A DNA stretch of 64,000 nt from Gammaproteobacteria bacterium (GCA_030654835.1 JAURWS010000055.1:91139-155138), one strand, 5' to 3'. Positions 27,629-38,468 are shown, counted from the first letter of the stretch. A program made the numbers and translations. Notes: a model not told the origin generated them from the sequence alone.

Positions 27629-29017
27629 ATGAAATATATCAGCACGCGCGGCCAGTCACCCGCCCAGAGTTTTGAACAGGTATTGTTGACCGGGCTGGCA
27701 CCCGACGGCGGGCTCTACGTTCCCGAGACGCTGCCGCATTATTCCCGTGAGGAAATTGCAAAGTGGGCAGGGCTCGGCTACGCGGAATTGGCTTTGAAGA
27801 TAATCAGTCCGTTTGTCGACGGAGCGATCCCTGAGGCCAAACTCAAGGAGTTGATCGACAAGAGCTACGCGAATTTCTCGCACAAGGCGGTCGCCCCTTT
27901 GCGCATGCTCGGTGCCAACGAATGGGTGATGGAGCTGTACTGCGGTCCGACGCTGGCGTTCAAGGATTTTGCGCTGCAATTGCTGGGTCACTTGCTGGAC
28001 TACGTGCTTACCAGAAATAACCAGAAGGTGGTGATTCTGGGAGCGACTTCGGGTGACACTGGTTCCGCCGCATTGGAAGGTTGTCGTCACTGCGAGAACG
28101 TCGACATCTTCATTCTGCACCCCTTTCAGCGCGTGTCAGAAGTACAGCGTCGGCAGATGACGACGGTGCCCGGTGACAACGTTCACAACATCGCCGTGCG
28201 TGGCAACTTCGATGATTGCCAGCGCATCGTGAAGGCCGCGTTTGGTGACCAGTCCTTCCTACCTGAGGGTCGTCAACTGGTGGCGGTGAACTCCATCAAC
28301 TGGGCCAGAATCATGGCTCAGATCGTCTACTACTTTTACGCCTCCTTGCAGCTGGGTGGCCCGCATCGCGAAGTCTCCTTCTCGGTGCCAACCGGCAATT
28401 TCGGTGACATCTATGCGGGTTACCTGGCCCGGCAGATGGGCTTGCCAGTCAGGCAACTGATCATCGCGACCAACAGCAACGACATTCTGCACCGCTTCAT
28501 GAGTCGCAACGAGTATTCGCAATCCGCGCTCAAGCACACGCTGTCTCCCAGCATGGACATCATGGTGTCGAGCAATTTTGAGCGCTATCTGTTCGATCTG
28601 TTTGGTCGCGATGGCAGGGCGCTGGCGCAATTCATGACCGCTTCCGGCGACGCCAATCACAGTATCGACCCGGTTCGCTGGCAGGACGCGAAGCAGGTGT
28701 TTGCGAGTGCCACCGTCAGCGACGAGGTCACCTGTGAGGTGATCCGCCAGGTCTATGAGGAAACTGGATTTCTGATCGATCCGCATACAGCCGTCGGCGT
28801 GAAGGCTGCGCGCGAATGCAACGCGGACCACTCTGTCCCGATGATTACGCTCGCGACCGCGCACCCGGTGAAATTTGCCGATGCCGTCACCCGCGCTGGA
28901 TTGGAAACGCCTGCGCTGCCCGAGCATATGCGTGATCTCTTCGAACGAGAGGAGCGATACGCCGTGCTCGACAACGCGCTGTCTGCGGTGACCGGTTACG
29001 TCCAGTCACATCTGTGA
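27629..29017 (+). CDS. thrC: Threonine synthase
   Basis: A 462-residue PLP enzyme making threonine from phosphohomoserine. The PLP lysine is in LAFKDFALQLL and the phosphate loop in GATSGDTGSAALEG. MKYISTRGQSPAQSFEQVLLTGLAPDGGLYVPE is the family opening, so the ATG at 27629 is preferred to the TTG at 27617. No homoserine kinase gene lies beside it, as in pseudomonads, where it is elsewhere. Its stop overlaps the GTG start of recJ. Confidence 0.96.
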   Translation: MKYISTRGQSPAQSFEQVLLTGLAPDGGLYVPETLPHYSREEIAKWAGLGYAELALKIISPFVDGAIPEAKLKELIDKSYANFSHKAVAPLRMLGANEWVMELYCGPTLAFKDFALQLLGHLLDYVLTRNNQKVVILGATSGDTGSAALEGCRHCENVDIFILHPFQRVSEVQRRQMTTVPGDNVHNIAVRGNFDDCQRIVKAAFGDQSFLPEGRQLVAVNSINWARIMAQIVYYFYASLQLGGPHREVSFSVPTGNFGDIYAGYLARQMGLPVRQLIIATNSNDILHRFMSRNEYSQSALKHTLSPSMDIMVSSNFERYLFDLFGRDGRALAQFMTASGDANHSIDPVRWQDAKQVFASATVSDEVTCEVIRQVYEETGFLIDPHTAVGVKAARECNADHSVPMITLATAHPVKFADAVTRAGLETPALPEHMRDLFEREERYAVLDNALSAVTGYVQSHL

Positions 29018-30759
29018 AGCCCCTGATTTATCGACGAGTGCCGGTGCGCGAAGGAGAATTTTCTCCGCGCGTGCCGGTGCTTCTGCAACGAATTCTTTCC
29101 GCCCGCAATGTCTTCACTGACAGTGAACTAACCCTCGATCTGCGCCATCTGCATCCCCCCGAACAACTGCTGGGATTGGAGACGGCTGTGCGACTTCTGC
29201 ATGAAGAGCTAATGCGGCAGGGGCGGGTGCTGATCATTGCGGACTTCGATGCCGATGGCGCCACCAGTTGTGCGCTGGCAGTGCGAGCCTTGCGGGCCAT
29301 GGGCTTTCCGCATGTGGATTACATCGTTCCCAATCGTTTCGAATACGGTTATGGTCTGACGCCAGAGATCGTGGCTCTGGCCGCGCAGCGTTCGCCGGAT
29401 CTGCTCATCACCGTGGACAACGGCATTTCGAGCATTGATGGGGTTCGCGCGGCGCAGAAACTCGGCATGCGGGTGTTGATCACTGATCATCATTTGCCAG
29501 GTCGCGAATTGCCTGCTGCCGATGCTATCGTGAATCCCAATCAGCCCGGTTGCCCGTTTCCCAGCAAGTCGCTTGCGGGCGTGGGTGTGGTGTTCTACCT
29601 GCTGGCGGCGCTGCGCAGTTTTCTACGCGAGCAGGGTTGGTTCGAGTCACAGAAGCTGCCCGAACCGAACATGGCGGCTTACCTCGATCTGGTGGCGCTG
29701 GGCACCGTGGCGGACGTGGTCGGGCTGGACCGCAATAATCGCATCCTCGTCAATGAAGGGTTGAAGCGCATCCGGCAGGGGCGTGCCTGCGCGGGAATCA
29801 TGGCTTTGCTCGAAATCGGCAAGCGTCGCCGCGAGACACTGGTCGCCAGCGATCTGGGCTTTGCCGTGGGGCCGCGCCTGAATGCTGCCGGTCGTCTGGA
29901 TGATATGGGGCTGGGCATCGAGTGTCTGCTCAGCGACAATCCAACGACTGCGGTTGCGATGGCAATCGAACTGGATGCCATGAACCAGCAGCGCAAAGGC
30001 ATTGAAGGGGAGATGCGCGATCAGGCCGTCAGCGAGTTGGACGCACTGCATTTTGACGAGCAAGCCGTGCCAGCGGGGGTCTGCATCTATCAGCCGGACT
30101 GGCATCAAGGGGTCATCGGTATTCTCGCCGCCAGAATCAAGGAAAAGCTGCATCGCCCGGTCATTGCCTTTGCCGACGCTGGGGTAGCAGGCGATGGGGA
30201 GGTTGAAATCAAAGGCTCGGCGCGCTCGATTCCCGGTTTACACATTCGCGATGTGCTGGATACTGTGGCTACTCGCAATCCCGGGCTGGTGACGCGCTTC
30301 GGGGGCCACGCCATGGCGGCCGGTTTGACGCTCAGGAAGTGTGACTATGAACGCTTCACCACTGCGTTCACCGCCGAGGTGGCGGCCTTGTTGAATGATG
30401 ACGACCTGCAGGCCAGAATTGCCACAGATGGAGAGATAGGCGGCAAGGAGTTCAATATCGAAATGGCACAGGCGCTACGAGATGCCGGGCCCTGGGGGCA
30501 GAATTTCCCCGAACCGAATTTCGACGGAGTATTCAAGGTGGTGCAGCAACGTTTGCTGGGAGACAGCCATCTGAAAATGGTATTGTCGCCGCCTGCAGAT
30601 GAGCGGATATTGCTGGACGCCATCGCCTTCAACGTCGACAGAAGTTGCTGGCCTGACGATGGCGTGCGGCAGGTGCGTCTGGTTTACCGATTGGATATCA
30701 ATGAATTCCGTGGCCAGCGTAACCTGCAGTTGCTGGTGGAACATATCGAGCCTTGTTGA
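29014..30759 (+). CDS. recJ: Single-strand exonuclease RecJ
   Basis: A 581-residue 5'-3' exonuclease for recombination and mismatch repair. The DHH core shows ADFDADGATSCALAV, TVDNGISS and ITDHHLPG; the DHHA1 part has TRFGGHAMAAGL. The GTG start overlaps the thrC stop by four bases, coupling it to the threonine genes. Length matches E. coli RecJ (577). Confidence 0.96.
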   Translation: MKPLIYRRVPVREGEFSPRVPVLLQRILSARNVFTDSELTLDLRHLHPPEQLLGLETAVRLLHEELMRQGRVLIIADFDADGATSCALAVRALRAMGFPHVDYIVPNRFEYGYGLTPEIVALAAQRSPDLLITVDNGISSIDGVRAAQKLGMRVLITDHHLPGRELPAADAIVNPNQPGCPFPSKSLAGVGVVFYLLAALRSFLREQGWFESQKLPEPNMAAYLDLVALGTVADVVGLDRNNRILVNEGLKRIRQGRACAGIMALLEIGKRRRETLVASDLGFAVGPRLNAAGRLDDMGLGIECLLSDNPTTAVAMAIELDAMNQQRKGIEGEMRDQAVSELDALHFDEQAVPAGVCIYQPDWHQGVIGILAARIKEKLHRPVIAFADAGVAGDGEVEIKGSARSIPGLHIRDVLDTVATRNPGLVTRFGGHAMAAGLTLRKCDYERFTTAFTAEVAALLNDDDLQARIATDGEIGGKEFNIEMAQALRDAGPWGQNFPEPNFDGVFKVVQQRLLGDSHLKMVLSPPADERILLDAIAFNVDRSCWPDDGVRQVRLVYRLDINEFRGQRNLQLLVEHIEPC

Positions 30760-30790
30760 AAATGGCACTCGTGATGCCCGCTAGTGGTGC

Positions 30791-30815
30791 GAAATGTCAC
30801 TTTTTATGACATTTC
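30791..30815. promoter_or_regulatory. Operator-like inverted repeat upstream of dsbD
   Basis: GAAATGTCA-N7-TGACATTTC, perfect 9-base arms around CTTTTTA, 100 bases before the dsbD start. The spacing and A/T core look like a dimeric repressor site rather than an RNA hairpin, but the regulator is unknown. Confidence 0.45.
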
Positions 30816-30914
30816 CGGGAGTCAGCTGCCAGCCAGGGAGGGTAGAATGAGACGGTATGGGCGAAATATGTGACAGCAGTGTATGGCAAGATTCAACGAT
30901 CAGGAGATCAGTGC

Positions 30915-33077
30915 ATGCGCAAGTCAGTTCGTAGGCTTTTGATTCTGGGATTCCTCGCGTTGCTCCCGGCGCTCGGTCATGCCGAGCCGTTCAAGGGCGA
31001 AGAGATTGAAGTTGAGCTGATCTCCGAGAGTTCCAATGTCGTGCCTGGTCAGACATTGTGGCTGGCATTGCGACTGACTCCGACAGAGCACTGGCATACC
31101 TATTCACGCTGGCAGGGTGATAGCGGCGACGCAACCCGCCTGAGCAACTGGCAATTGCCAGCAGGCGCTGTTGCGGGCGACTTGCAATTCCCGACACCAA
31201 CCTGGCTGCCATTTCCCGGTTCCGATCTGGTGACCTTTGCCTACGAGGATGAAATATTCCTGCCGGTGGCGATAGAGGTTCCCGCAAATCTGCAGGGCCA
31301 GACGTTTGACGCATCGGTATTGGCCGAGTGGCAGGTCTGCGATGAGATTTGTCTGTTGGGTGAGGCGACTCTGAGCCTGTCTCTGCCGGTGCAGGGCGAC
31401 ACTCTCGTCGCCGATGTCCGTTGGACTGAGACATTTGCGAACACGCGCGCCAATCTCCCCGTTGCTGATCACGATGTTCAGGCACTGTTTGCCATTGCCG
31501 GCGAGCGTATCAGTCTTTCGTTCCAGTCCGCAGGTGCGGTGTTCGACGGCGCGTCAGATGTCTGGTTCTTCCCCGAGAGCAAGCGCATCCTCAAGCCGGG
31601 GCCGCTGCGTGATGTCAGTATTGCTCCGAATCAGGTGCAGATTACCCATGCGCAGGCACGTCGTCTGCTGGTGGAAGGAGACAGGATTCCAGGGCTTCTA
31701 TCTGTTGCCGATGCGAGTGGTCAGACGCATGGCTACCTGCTGGAGGCTGTCCCGGCGACAACCGAGAATGTCAGTTCCATCACTGCCCTTGCTGCCAATG
31801 CTGGGGCTGAATCTGGAAAGGATGCAGGGCAAGGAGGCCCAGGCCTGCTGTCGGTTATCTTTATGGCTCTTGCGGGTGGACTCATTCTGAATCTCATGCC
31901 CTGCGTCTTTCCGGTGCTCTCTCTCAAGGTCCTGAGTTTCGCGTCGAAGGGTCAGGTGGGGCACAGCGAGCAGCGTCTGCACGGCCTTGCTTATACGGCG
32001 GGCATCGTCGTGACCTTCATGCTGCTGGCGTCGATACTGCTGGGATTGCGCGCCGGAGGAGAGGCGGTGGGTTGGGCGTTCCAACTGCAGTCGCCGTGGT
32101 TTGTCGCGATATTGATTTACTTGTTCTTTACCATGGGGCTGAGTCTGTCCGGTGTTTACGAGTTTGGGTCCGGCATGATGGGCGTAGGCAGCACTCTGGC
32201 CAGTAAATCCGGCTACAAGGGCTCCTTCTTCACTGGGGTACTGGCCACTGCTGTCGCCAGTCCATGTACAGCACCGTTCATGGGCGCAGCACTGGGGTTC
32301 GCACTGTCGCAGTCGTGGCTGGTGGCAATGGTAGTGTTCTTCTTCCTGGGATTGGGCATGGCATTACCGTTCCTGATTCTGTCATTCAGTCCGGCACTGC
32401 TGGCCCATATGCCCAAACCGGGTGCCTGGATGAACACCTTCAAAGAGTTCATGGCATTCCCCATGTATGCCACCGTGTTGTGGCTGTTGTGGGTGCTGGG
32501 CATGCAGGTCGGTGTCAATGGCATGGCCGTAGTGGTTGGGGCCTGTCTGTTGCTGGCCTTCGGTCTCTGGCTCCTACGGAAGCGCACCATAGCAGGGGCT
32601 TTCTGGCGTAACGCCAATGCCGTGCTTGCCGGTTTGGCGATATTGATAGCCTTCTACGCCTTGCAATCGCCGCTCCTGGCCGTGCAGGCGCCAGCAGAAA
32701 GAGTCGTTGCTGCAGATGGCAGCGAGGTCAATTCAGACTATTTCGAGCCGTTTTCGGCAGCACGTCTGGCTGAGTTGCGGGCAGCAGGTCAACCTGTGTT
32801 CATCAACATGACGGCCGCCTGGTGTATTACTTGTCTGGCGAATGAACAGACAACACTCAGCGCCGACAGCGTCCTGCAATCAATGCGCGACAACAACATT
32901 GCCTATCTGAAGGGGGACTGGACGAATCAGGATCCTGAAATCAGCAAGGTGCTGGATAGCTTCAATCGGCCGAGTGTGCCGCTGTATGTTCTCTACCCCG
33001 GGGCGGGCAAAGATCCTGTCATACTGCCGCAGATACTGACGCCTGCCACCGTAATCGACGTGTTTGCCAGTATCTAG
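30915..33077 (+). CDS. dsbD: Protein-disulfide reductase DsbD
   Basis: A 720-residue inner membrane electron carrier from thioredoxin to periplasmic DsbC. Signal peptide to about residue 23, an N-terminal beta domain with the cysteine pair in VCDEICLLG, a central eight-helix domain (LNLMPCVFPVLSLKVL and ASPCTAPFMGAALG hold the transport cysteines) and a C-terminal thioredoxin domain with WCITC. The start has AGGAG upstream. The N-domain pattern is closer to ScsB-like DsbD than to E. coli DsbD. Confidence 0.93.
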   Translation: MRKSVRRLLILGFLALLPALGHAEPFKGEEIEVELISESSNVVPGQTLWLALRLTPTEHWHTYSRWQGDSGDATRLSNWQLPAGAVAGDLQFPTPTWLPFPGSDLVTFAYEDEIFLPVAIEVPANLQGQTFDASVLAEWQVCDEICLLGEATLSLSLPVQGDTLVADVRWTETFANTRANLPVADHDVQALFAIAGERISLSFQSAGAVFDGASDVWFFPESKRILKPGPLRDVSIAPNQVQITHAQARRLLVEGDRIPGLLSVADASGQTHGYLLEAVPATTENVSSITALAANAGAESGKDAGQGGPGLLSVIFMALAGGLILNLMPCVFPVLSLKVLSFASKGQVGHSEQRLHGLAYTAGIVVTFMLLASILLGLRAGGEAVGWAFQLQSPWFVAILIYLFFTMGLSLSGVYEFGSGMMGVGSTLASKSGYKGSFFTGVLATAVASPCTAPFMGAALGFALSQSWLVAMVVFFFLGLGMALPFLILSFSPALLAHMPKPGAWMNTFKEFMAFPMYATVLWLLWVLGMQVGVNGMAVVVGACLLLAFGLWLLRKRTIAGAFWRNANAVLAGLAILIAFYALQSPLLAVQAPAERVVAADGSEVNSDYFEPFSAARLAELRAAGQPVFINMTAAWCITCLANEQTTLSADSVLQSMRDNNIAYLKGDWTNQDPEISKVLDSFNRPSVPLYVLYPGAGKDPVILPQILTPATVIDVFASI

Positions 33078-33137
33078 CGCGCCATTCATGACTTTCCGGT
33101 CATGCTGTCGCGCCAATAATAAAAAATTGAGAACGCT

Positions 33138-34184
33138 ATGAAGCTGCTCAAATTTGGCATGATCCTGCTGATAACCAGTCTGGTCTTCACACTCCTGATC
33201 GTCGCCAAGGATCTACTGCTGCCTCTGGTCATCGCCATTGCCTTCTGGTATCTGATCAACCTGTTGGCCAGTGGCTTTGCGCGTCTTCGGCTCGGAGCGC
33301 TCGTGCTGCCTCGGACCATGTGCTTTGCCGCTTCCATTTTGACTTTCGTGGCGACTATTTCCGTGGTCGTCCGCTTCATCCGCATCAGTCTGAACGATCT
33401 GACCAGCGTGACGATAGAATACGGAGCGAATCTGCGTGCACTCTGGGAACGTTTACCGTTTGCGGAATATCTGCCGGTGGAGGGTTTCATCGACACGGTG
33501 ACCACCAGGCTCGATCTTTCTGCAATTCTCGCCACAATTGCTGTCTCGTTCACAGGGTTGGCTAGAGACAGTACGCTGATTGTGATTTATGTCGGCTTCC
33601 TGCTTTTCGAGCAAGGTAATTTCAATCGCAAGCTGACGGCGCTGATCAATGACCCCCATCAGGAGCGCAGAGTGGTGGGGATGCTGGCGCAGATCAAAGG
33701 CGACATACAGAAGTACATCAGCATCAAGTTTCTCGCCAGTGCGACTACCGGTATCCTGAGTTACATTCTGCTGCGGAACCTCGACGTCAAATTCGCGGAG
33801 ATCTGGGCTCTGCTGATATTCCTGCTTAATTTCATCCCTACCATTGGCTCCATTGTGGCGACAATCTTCCCCTCGTTGATGGCGTTGGCGCAGTCGAACG
33901 ATGGCTTCGGTCTATTCTTTACTGTACTGATCGGCATCACCTCGTTTCAGGTTCTCATTGGCAATATTCTGGAGCCGCGCATCACCGGTCAGTCTCTCAA
34001 CCTCAGTCCTGTGGTGATCTTGTTCAATCTCGCCCTGTGGGGAGCGATCTGGGGCGTGCCTGGCATGTTTCTATGCGTGCCATTGCTCATCATTACCACG
34101 ATCGTCCTCGCACACTTCCCGAAAACCCGGCCAATAGCCATCTTGCTGTCGACTGACGGCAGGTTGAATATCACGGAAGATTGA
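33138..34184 (+). CDS. AI-2E family transporter (PerM/TqsA-like)
   Basis: A 348-residue membrane protein with seven or eight predicted helices. NFIPTIGSIVATIFPSLMAL and GNILEPRITGQSLNLSPVVILFNLALWG are the conserved C-terminal family motifs. Members export autoinducer-2 or other solutes; the substrate here is unknown. It follows dsbD by 60 bases, a gap that holds a CATGAC-N6-GTCATG hairpin. Confidence 0.9.
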   Translation: MKLLKFGMILLITSLVFTLLIVAKDLLLPLVIAIAFWYLINLLASGFARLRLGALVLPRTMCFAASILTFVATISVVVRFIRISLNDLTSVTIEYGANLRALWERLPFAEYLPVEGFIDTVTTRLDLSAILATIAVSFTGLARDSTLIVIYVGFLLFEQGNFNRKLTALINDPHQERRVVGMLAQIKGDIQKYISIKFLASATTGILSYILLRNLDVKFAEIWALLIFLLNFIPTIGSIVATIFPSLMALAQSNDGFGLFFTVLIGITSFQVLIGNILEPRITGQSLNLSPVVILFNLALWGAIWGVPGMFLCVPLLIITTIVLAHFPKTRPIAILLSTDGRLNITED

Positions 34185-34208
34185 TCTGCAAAGAGGGGCT
34201 GTTAGGGT

Positions 34209-34214
34209 TATAAT
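34209..34214 (+). promoter_or_regulatory. -10 element upstream of alaS
   Basis: A perfect TATAAT 98 bases before alaS. No good -35 at 17 bases is seen. A direct repeat of TTGTCCTT follows in the leader (34282-34300). Confidence 0.4.
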
Positions 34215-34311
34215 TCTCAATCCTGTATCAAGCTGAAATGCCCCATGTGCGCGGCTTGCAGGCCGATTTTTGTATCAATACGTTGTCCTTACATTGTCCT
34301 TGGAAGATTTG

Positions 34312-36921
34312 ATGAAAATTGCTGAGATTCGCCAGAAGTTTCTAAACTATTTTAATGCTCAGGGTCACCAGATCGTGGCGAGCAGTTCACTGGTGCCCGC
34401 CAATGATCCAACGTTGTTGTTTACCAATGCGGGCATGGTGCAGTTCAAGGATCTTTTTCTGGGCAATGAGGTGCGCTCCTATAACCGTGCGACGACTTCT
34501 CAGCGCTGCGTACGCGCAGGCGGCAAGCACAACGATCTGGAGAATGTCGGCTATACCGCACGTCACCACACCTTCTTCGAAATGCTGGGCAACTTCAGTT
34601 TTGGTGATTACTTCAAGCAGGATGCCATTCGCTTTGCCTGGGAGTTTCTGACCAAGGAGCTGCAATTGCCAGCGGACAAGCTTTGGGTCACGGTCTTCCA
34701 CGAGGACGAAGAGGCGGCCGCTATCTGGATCAACGAGGTGGGTGTCGATCCGAAACGTCTGTCACGCCTGGGCGAGAAAGACAATTTCTGGGCAATGGGC
34801 GACACCGGACCCTGTGGTCCGTGCACCGAGATATTCTATGACCACGGTCCGGACGTGGCGGGTGGCCCGCCAGGCAGTCCCGATGATGATGGTGATCGCT
34901 ATATCGAGATCTGGAATCTGGTATTCATGCAGTTCGACCGTCAGCCCGACGGCACCTTGGTGAGACTGCCCAAGCCCTCGGTGGATACCGGTATGGGGCT
35001 GGAGCGTCTGGCGGCTGTGTTGCAGCATGTCCACAGTAATTACGAAATCGATCTCTTCCAAGGCATTCTACGTGCTGCTGCCGAAATCACTGGCACCGCC
35101 GATACCAGCAACACCTCTCTGCGTGTCATTGCAGACCACATTCGCTCTTGCTCCTTCCTGGTTGCTGATGGCGTGCTGCCTTCCAACGAAGGGCGCGGTT
35201 ATGTGCTGCGCCGCATCATCCGTCGCGCCGTGCGTCACGGCTATCAGCTCGGCGTGAAGGATATATTCTTCTATCGTCTGGTGAATGTTCTGGTGCAGCA
35301 GATGGGGGAAGCGTACCCCGAGCTGAAGGCGCGGCAGGAGTTCGTGGAGCGAGTGCTGCGCGAAGAAGAACAGCAGTTTGCCCGCACACTGGAGAATGGC
35401 ATGGCGATTCTCAAACAAGCGATAGCGGAGCTGAAGGGCTCAGTGATCCCGGGCGATACAGTGTTCAAGTTGTACGACACCTTCGGTTTTCCCGTGGACC
35501 TGACCGCCGATGTGGCGCGGGAACAGGGGTTGACGCTGGACATGGCAGGGTTTGATAGCGCCATGGCCGTACAGAAACAACAGGCCCGTGCCGCCAGCCA
35601 GTTCAATGCCGTGGAGAAGCTGGTCATCAATCTGGAGAAGGGAACCCGCTTCACTGGCTATGAGCAGCTGGCTGATCAGGTTCAGGTGCTGGCAATTTAT
35701 CGCGATGGTCAGCAGGTCAGTGAAATAGCCGGGCAGGGCGAGGCGTTGCTGATTCTCAACCGCAGCCCGTTTTATGCCGAGTCAGGCGGGCAGGTTGGTG
35801 ACAAGGGTGTCATTGAGATCAACCAGGGCGCCGCCAACGAGGTGCTATTCGAAATCGTCGATACCCAGAAACAAGGGGAGCACTTCATCCACAAAGGGCG
35901 GTTGCGTAATGGCACGCTGAAGGTGGGCGATCAGGTGGCCGCGAAGGTGGCTGCAGACAATCGCGCGGCGATAGCCCTGAACCATTCGGCCACGCATCTG
36001 TTGCATGCGGCACTGCGTAAAGTACTTGGAACCCACGTCACGCAGAAAGGATCGCTGGTTAACGCCGATCGTCTGCGCTTCGATTTTTCTCATCACGCGC
36101 CAATAACCACTCTGGAGCTGAGTCAGATTGAAGCCCTGGTGAATGCCGAGATTCTCCGCAACAGCAAAGTGTCCAAGGTTGTCATGGACATTGAGCAAGC
36201 CATGAATAAAGGCGCCATGGCACTTTTCGGTGAAAAATACGGGGATGAAGTCCGAGTGGTCAGCATGGGCGACTTCTCTACCGAACTGTGTGGCGGCATC
36301 CACGTCGACCGCACGGGCGATATCGGGCTCTTCAAGTTCGTCAGCGAATCTGGAGTAGCAGCGGGTGTCCGCCGTATCGAGGCCGTCACCGGGCTGGGTG
36401 CGTTGGCCATCATTGAGCGTCAGGAAATCCTGCTGAAACAACTTTGTGAAGCAGCGAAATCCAATCAGGACAGTCTGCTGGAAAAGGTCCAGCAGATGAT
36501 GACCAGCAACCGCGCTCTTGAGCGGGAAATTGAGCAGTTGAAGGTGAAACTCGCGGGGGCCGCAGGAAACGCTATTGGTAGCGAGACGGTCATTGTCAAA
36601 GGCGCCAGTCTGCTTGTAAAAACGGTCGATGGCTTCAATGCAAAAACATTGCGTGACACCGTGGACCAGTTGAAGAACAAACTCGGGTCGTCAGTGGTGG
36701 TGCTGGCGAGTATCGAAGACGGCAAGATCAGCATTGTTGCCGGTGTCAGCAAGGATCTGGTGGAGAGTGTGAAGGCCGGAGATCTGGTCAACATGGTCGC
36801 AACCCAGATCGGTGGCAAGGGTGGTGGCAGAGCGGATATGGCGATGGCCGGTGGTAGTGATCTCGCGGCGTTGCCAGCGGCGCTGGCCTCCATAAAGGAA
36901 TGGCTGGCAGCAAGGCTGTAA
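34312..36921 (+). CDS. alaS: Alanyl-tRNA synthetase
   Basis: An 869-residue class II synthetase. The catalytic domain opens [19 protein letters not shown] and has [16 protein letters not shown] and [18 protein letters not shown]. The editing domain has the zinc ligands in [13 protein letters not shown] and [13 protein letters not shown], and a C-terminal DHHA1-like domain ends with [15 protein letters not shown]. Start chosen at MKIAEIR with TGGAAG upstream. Conserved order alaS-lysC-csrA follows. Confidence 0.98.
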   Translation: MKIAEIRQKFLNYFNAQGHQIVASSSLVPANDPTLLFTNAGMVQFKDLFLGNEVRSYNRATTSQRCVRAGGKHNDLENVGYTARHHTFFEMLGNFSFGDYFKQDAIRFAWEFLTKELQLPADKLWVTVFHEDEEAAAIWINEVGVDPKRLSRLGEKDNFWAMGDTGPCGPCTEIFYDHGPDVAGGPPGSPDDDGDRYIEIWNLVFMQFDRQPDGTLVRLPKPSVDTGMGLERLAAVLQHVHSNYEIDLFQGILRAAAEITGTADTSNTSLRVIADHIRSCSFLVADGVLPSNEGRGYVLRRIIRRAVRHGYQLGVKDIFFYRLVNVLVQQMGEAYPELKARQEFVERVLREEEQQFARTLENGMAILKQAIAELKGSVIPGDTVFKLYDTFGFPVDLTADVAREQGLTLDMAGFDSAMAVQKQQARAASQFNAVEKLVINLEKGTRFTGYEQLADQVQVLAIYRDGQQVSEIAGQGEALLILNRSPFYAESGGQVGDKGVIEINQGAANEVLFEIVDTQKQGEHFIHKGRLRNGTLKVGDQVAAKVAADNRAAIALNHSATHLLHAALRKVLGTHVTQKGSLVNADRLRFDFSHHAPITTLELSQIEALVNAEILRNSKVSKVVMDIEQAMNKGAMALFGEKYGDEVRVVSMGDFSTELCGGIHVDRTGDIGLFKFVSESGVAAGVRRIEAVTGLGALAIIERQEILLKQLCEAAKSNQDSLLEKVQQMMTSNRALEREIEQLKVKLAGAAGNAIGSETVIVKGASLLVKTVDGFNAKTLRDTVDQLKNKLGSSVVVLASIEDGKISIVAGVSKDLVESVKAGDLVNMVATQIGGKGGGRADMAMAGGSDLAALPAALASIKEWLAARL

Positions 36922-37023
36922 CACCTTGTAACAAGAAGGGGGCGCAGGGCTCCCTAAATATCGATTGCAATGCAAACGGCAATTTTGTTTAATTTGCACC
37001 CGTTTTAATTCCATGTAGAAAAA

Positions 37024-38253
37024 ATGGCACTATACGTTCAAAAATTTGGTGGTACATCAGTAGGCTCCACGGCGCGCATTGAGTCTGTAGCGGACAAGAT
37101 CATCTCTTATCGCAATCAGGGGCACGACATTGTGGTCGTGGTATCTGCAATGAGCGGTGAGACGAACAGGCTGCTGGGGCTCGCCCATGACATCGACCCA
37201 CAGCCGTCCCCGCGTGAGCTGGACGTTATTCTGTCGACAGGGGAGCAGGTGACAATTGCCCTTCTCAGTATCGCCCTGCAAAAACGTGGCTGTGATGCCC
37301 GCTCCTTTACCGGAGGGCAAGTCAGAATTCTGACCGATGAGGCGCATACCCGCGCCCGTATTCGTGAGATCGACGACAAGAAGATTCGCCATGAATTGGC
37401 GCAGGGGCGTGTCGTGGTGGTCGCTGGATTCCAGGGAACCGACGAAGAAGGCAATATCACCACACTGGGGCGCGGCGGTTCAGACACCTCTGCGGTGGCC
37501 CTGGCAGCAGCTCTGAAGGCCGATGAATGTCAGATATATACTGACGTGAAAGGCGTATATACGACTGATCCGCGCGTAGTCGAAGATGCCAGACTGTTGC
37601 GCAGTATTACGTTTGAGGAGATGCTGGAGCTGGCAAGTCTGGGAGCCAAGGTGCTCCAGATCAGATCAGTGGAATTTGCAGGCAAGTACAAAGTACCGTT
37701 GCGCGTGCTGTCCAGCTTTGAAGAAGACCCAGGTACTTTAATCAGTTTAGAGGAAGAAACAGAAATGGAAGCTCCAATTATCTCGGGTATCGCCTTTACG
37801 AGAGATGAGGCAAAAATCACTGTCTCCGGAGTGCCAGATGTCCCCGGGATCGCCTATCGAGTCATCGGTCCTGTTAGCGACGCAGGTATCGAAGTGGACG
37901 TGATCGTGCAGAACGTCTCTGCTGATGGAACTACTGATATCACTTTTACGGTAAAGCGCGCGGATGCAGAGCAGACCCGTCAGATCATCGGCAGAATTGC
38001 GTCCGATGTGAAGGCCAGAGACATTTCTCTGGATACCAAGATCGCAAAGATATCGCTTGTTGGTGTGGGAATGCGCTCCCATGCCGGTATTGCCAGCAAG
38101 ATGTTCAAGACGCTGGCCGATGAATCGATTAACATCCAGATCATCACTACTTCAGAGATCAAGATTTCTGTAGTGATTGATGAGAAATATCTGGAACTTG
38201 CTGTGCGATCACTGCACAGTGCGTTTGGTCTCGGAGAAGCAGGTAAAGGCTGA
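37024..38253 (+). CDS. lysC: Aspartate kinase
   Basis: A 409-residue enzyme phosphorylating aspartate for lysine, threonine and methionine synthesis. Kinase motifs are MALYVQKFGGTSVGS, ILSTGEQVT and LGRGGSDTSAVALAA; two ACT domains follow from about residue 265. There is no clear ribosome site (TAGAAAAA only). Methionine 248 at 37765 has an excellent internal site (GAGGAAG then eight bases), suggesting a separate beta subunit from the same gene, as known in Pseudomonas- and Corynebacterium-type aspartate kinases. Confidence 0.97.
   Translation: MALYVQKFGGTSVGSTARIESVADKIISYRNQGHDIVVVVSAMSGETNRLLGLAHDIDPQPSPRELDVILSTGEQVTIALLSIALQKRGCDARSFTGGQVRILTDEAHTRARIREIDDKKIRHELAQGRVVVVAGFQGTDEEGNITTLGRGGSDTSAVALAAALKADECQIYTDVKGVYTTDPRVVEDARLLRSITFEEMLELASLGAKVLQIRSVEFAGKYKVPLRVLSSFEEDPGTLISLEEETEMEAPIISGIAFTRDEAKITVSGVPDVPGIAYRVIGPVSDAGIEVDVIVQNVSADGTTDITFTVKRADAEQTRQIIGRIASDVKARDISLDTKIAKISLVGVGMRSHAGIASKMFKTLADESINIQIITTSEIKISVVIDEKYLELAVRSLHSAFGLGEAGKG
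37765..38253 (+). CDS. Probable aspartate kinase beta subunit (internal in-frame start)
   Basis: An in-frame ATG inside lysC at codon 248, preceded by AGAGGAAG, a better ribosome site than that of lysC itself. It would give a 162-residue protein starting MEAPIISGIAFTRDEA and containing only the ACT regulatory domains. Alpha2-beta2 aspartate kinases made this way are established in several bacteria; here it is predicted. Confidence 0.55.
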   Translation: MEAPIISGIAFTRDEAKITVSGVPDVPGIAYRVIGPVSDAGIEVDVIVQNVSADGTTDITFTVKRADAEQTRQIIGRIASDVKARDISLDTKIAKISLVGVGMRSHAGIASKMFKTLADESINIQIITTSEIKISVVIDEKYLELAVRSLHSAFGLGEAGKG

Positions 38254-38468
38254 GTACCGCCGGAGACTCTCCTCCTTGTGTCTGTTGTGCTGGCCGGTTT
38301 GAAACACCGGTGTAGGGGCAGCACTGCAAGACTTTTTTCACGAACCCGCTTTCGCCATCTTGCGACAAGGTGTTAAAAGAATAATTAGAGGGTGAGAAAG
38401 CATTTTGAAATTGCACGTCAGTATTTGTGTTTTCCTTCGCGCGTGAAACTGCCCGCGATGGTGAAATT

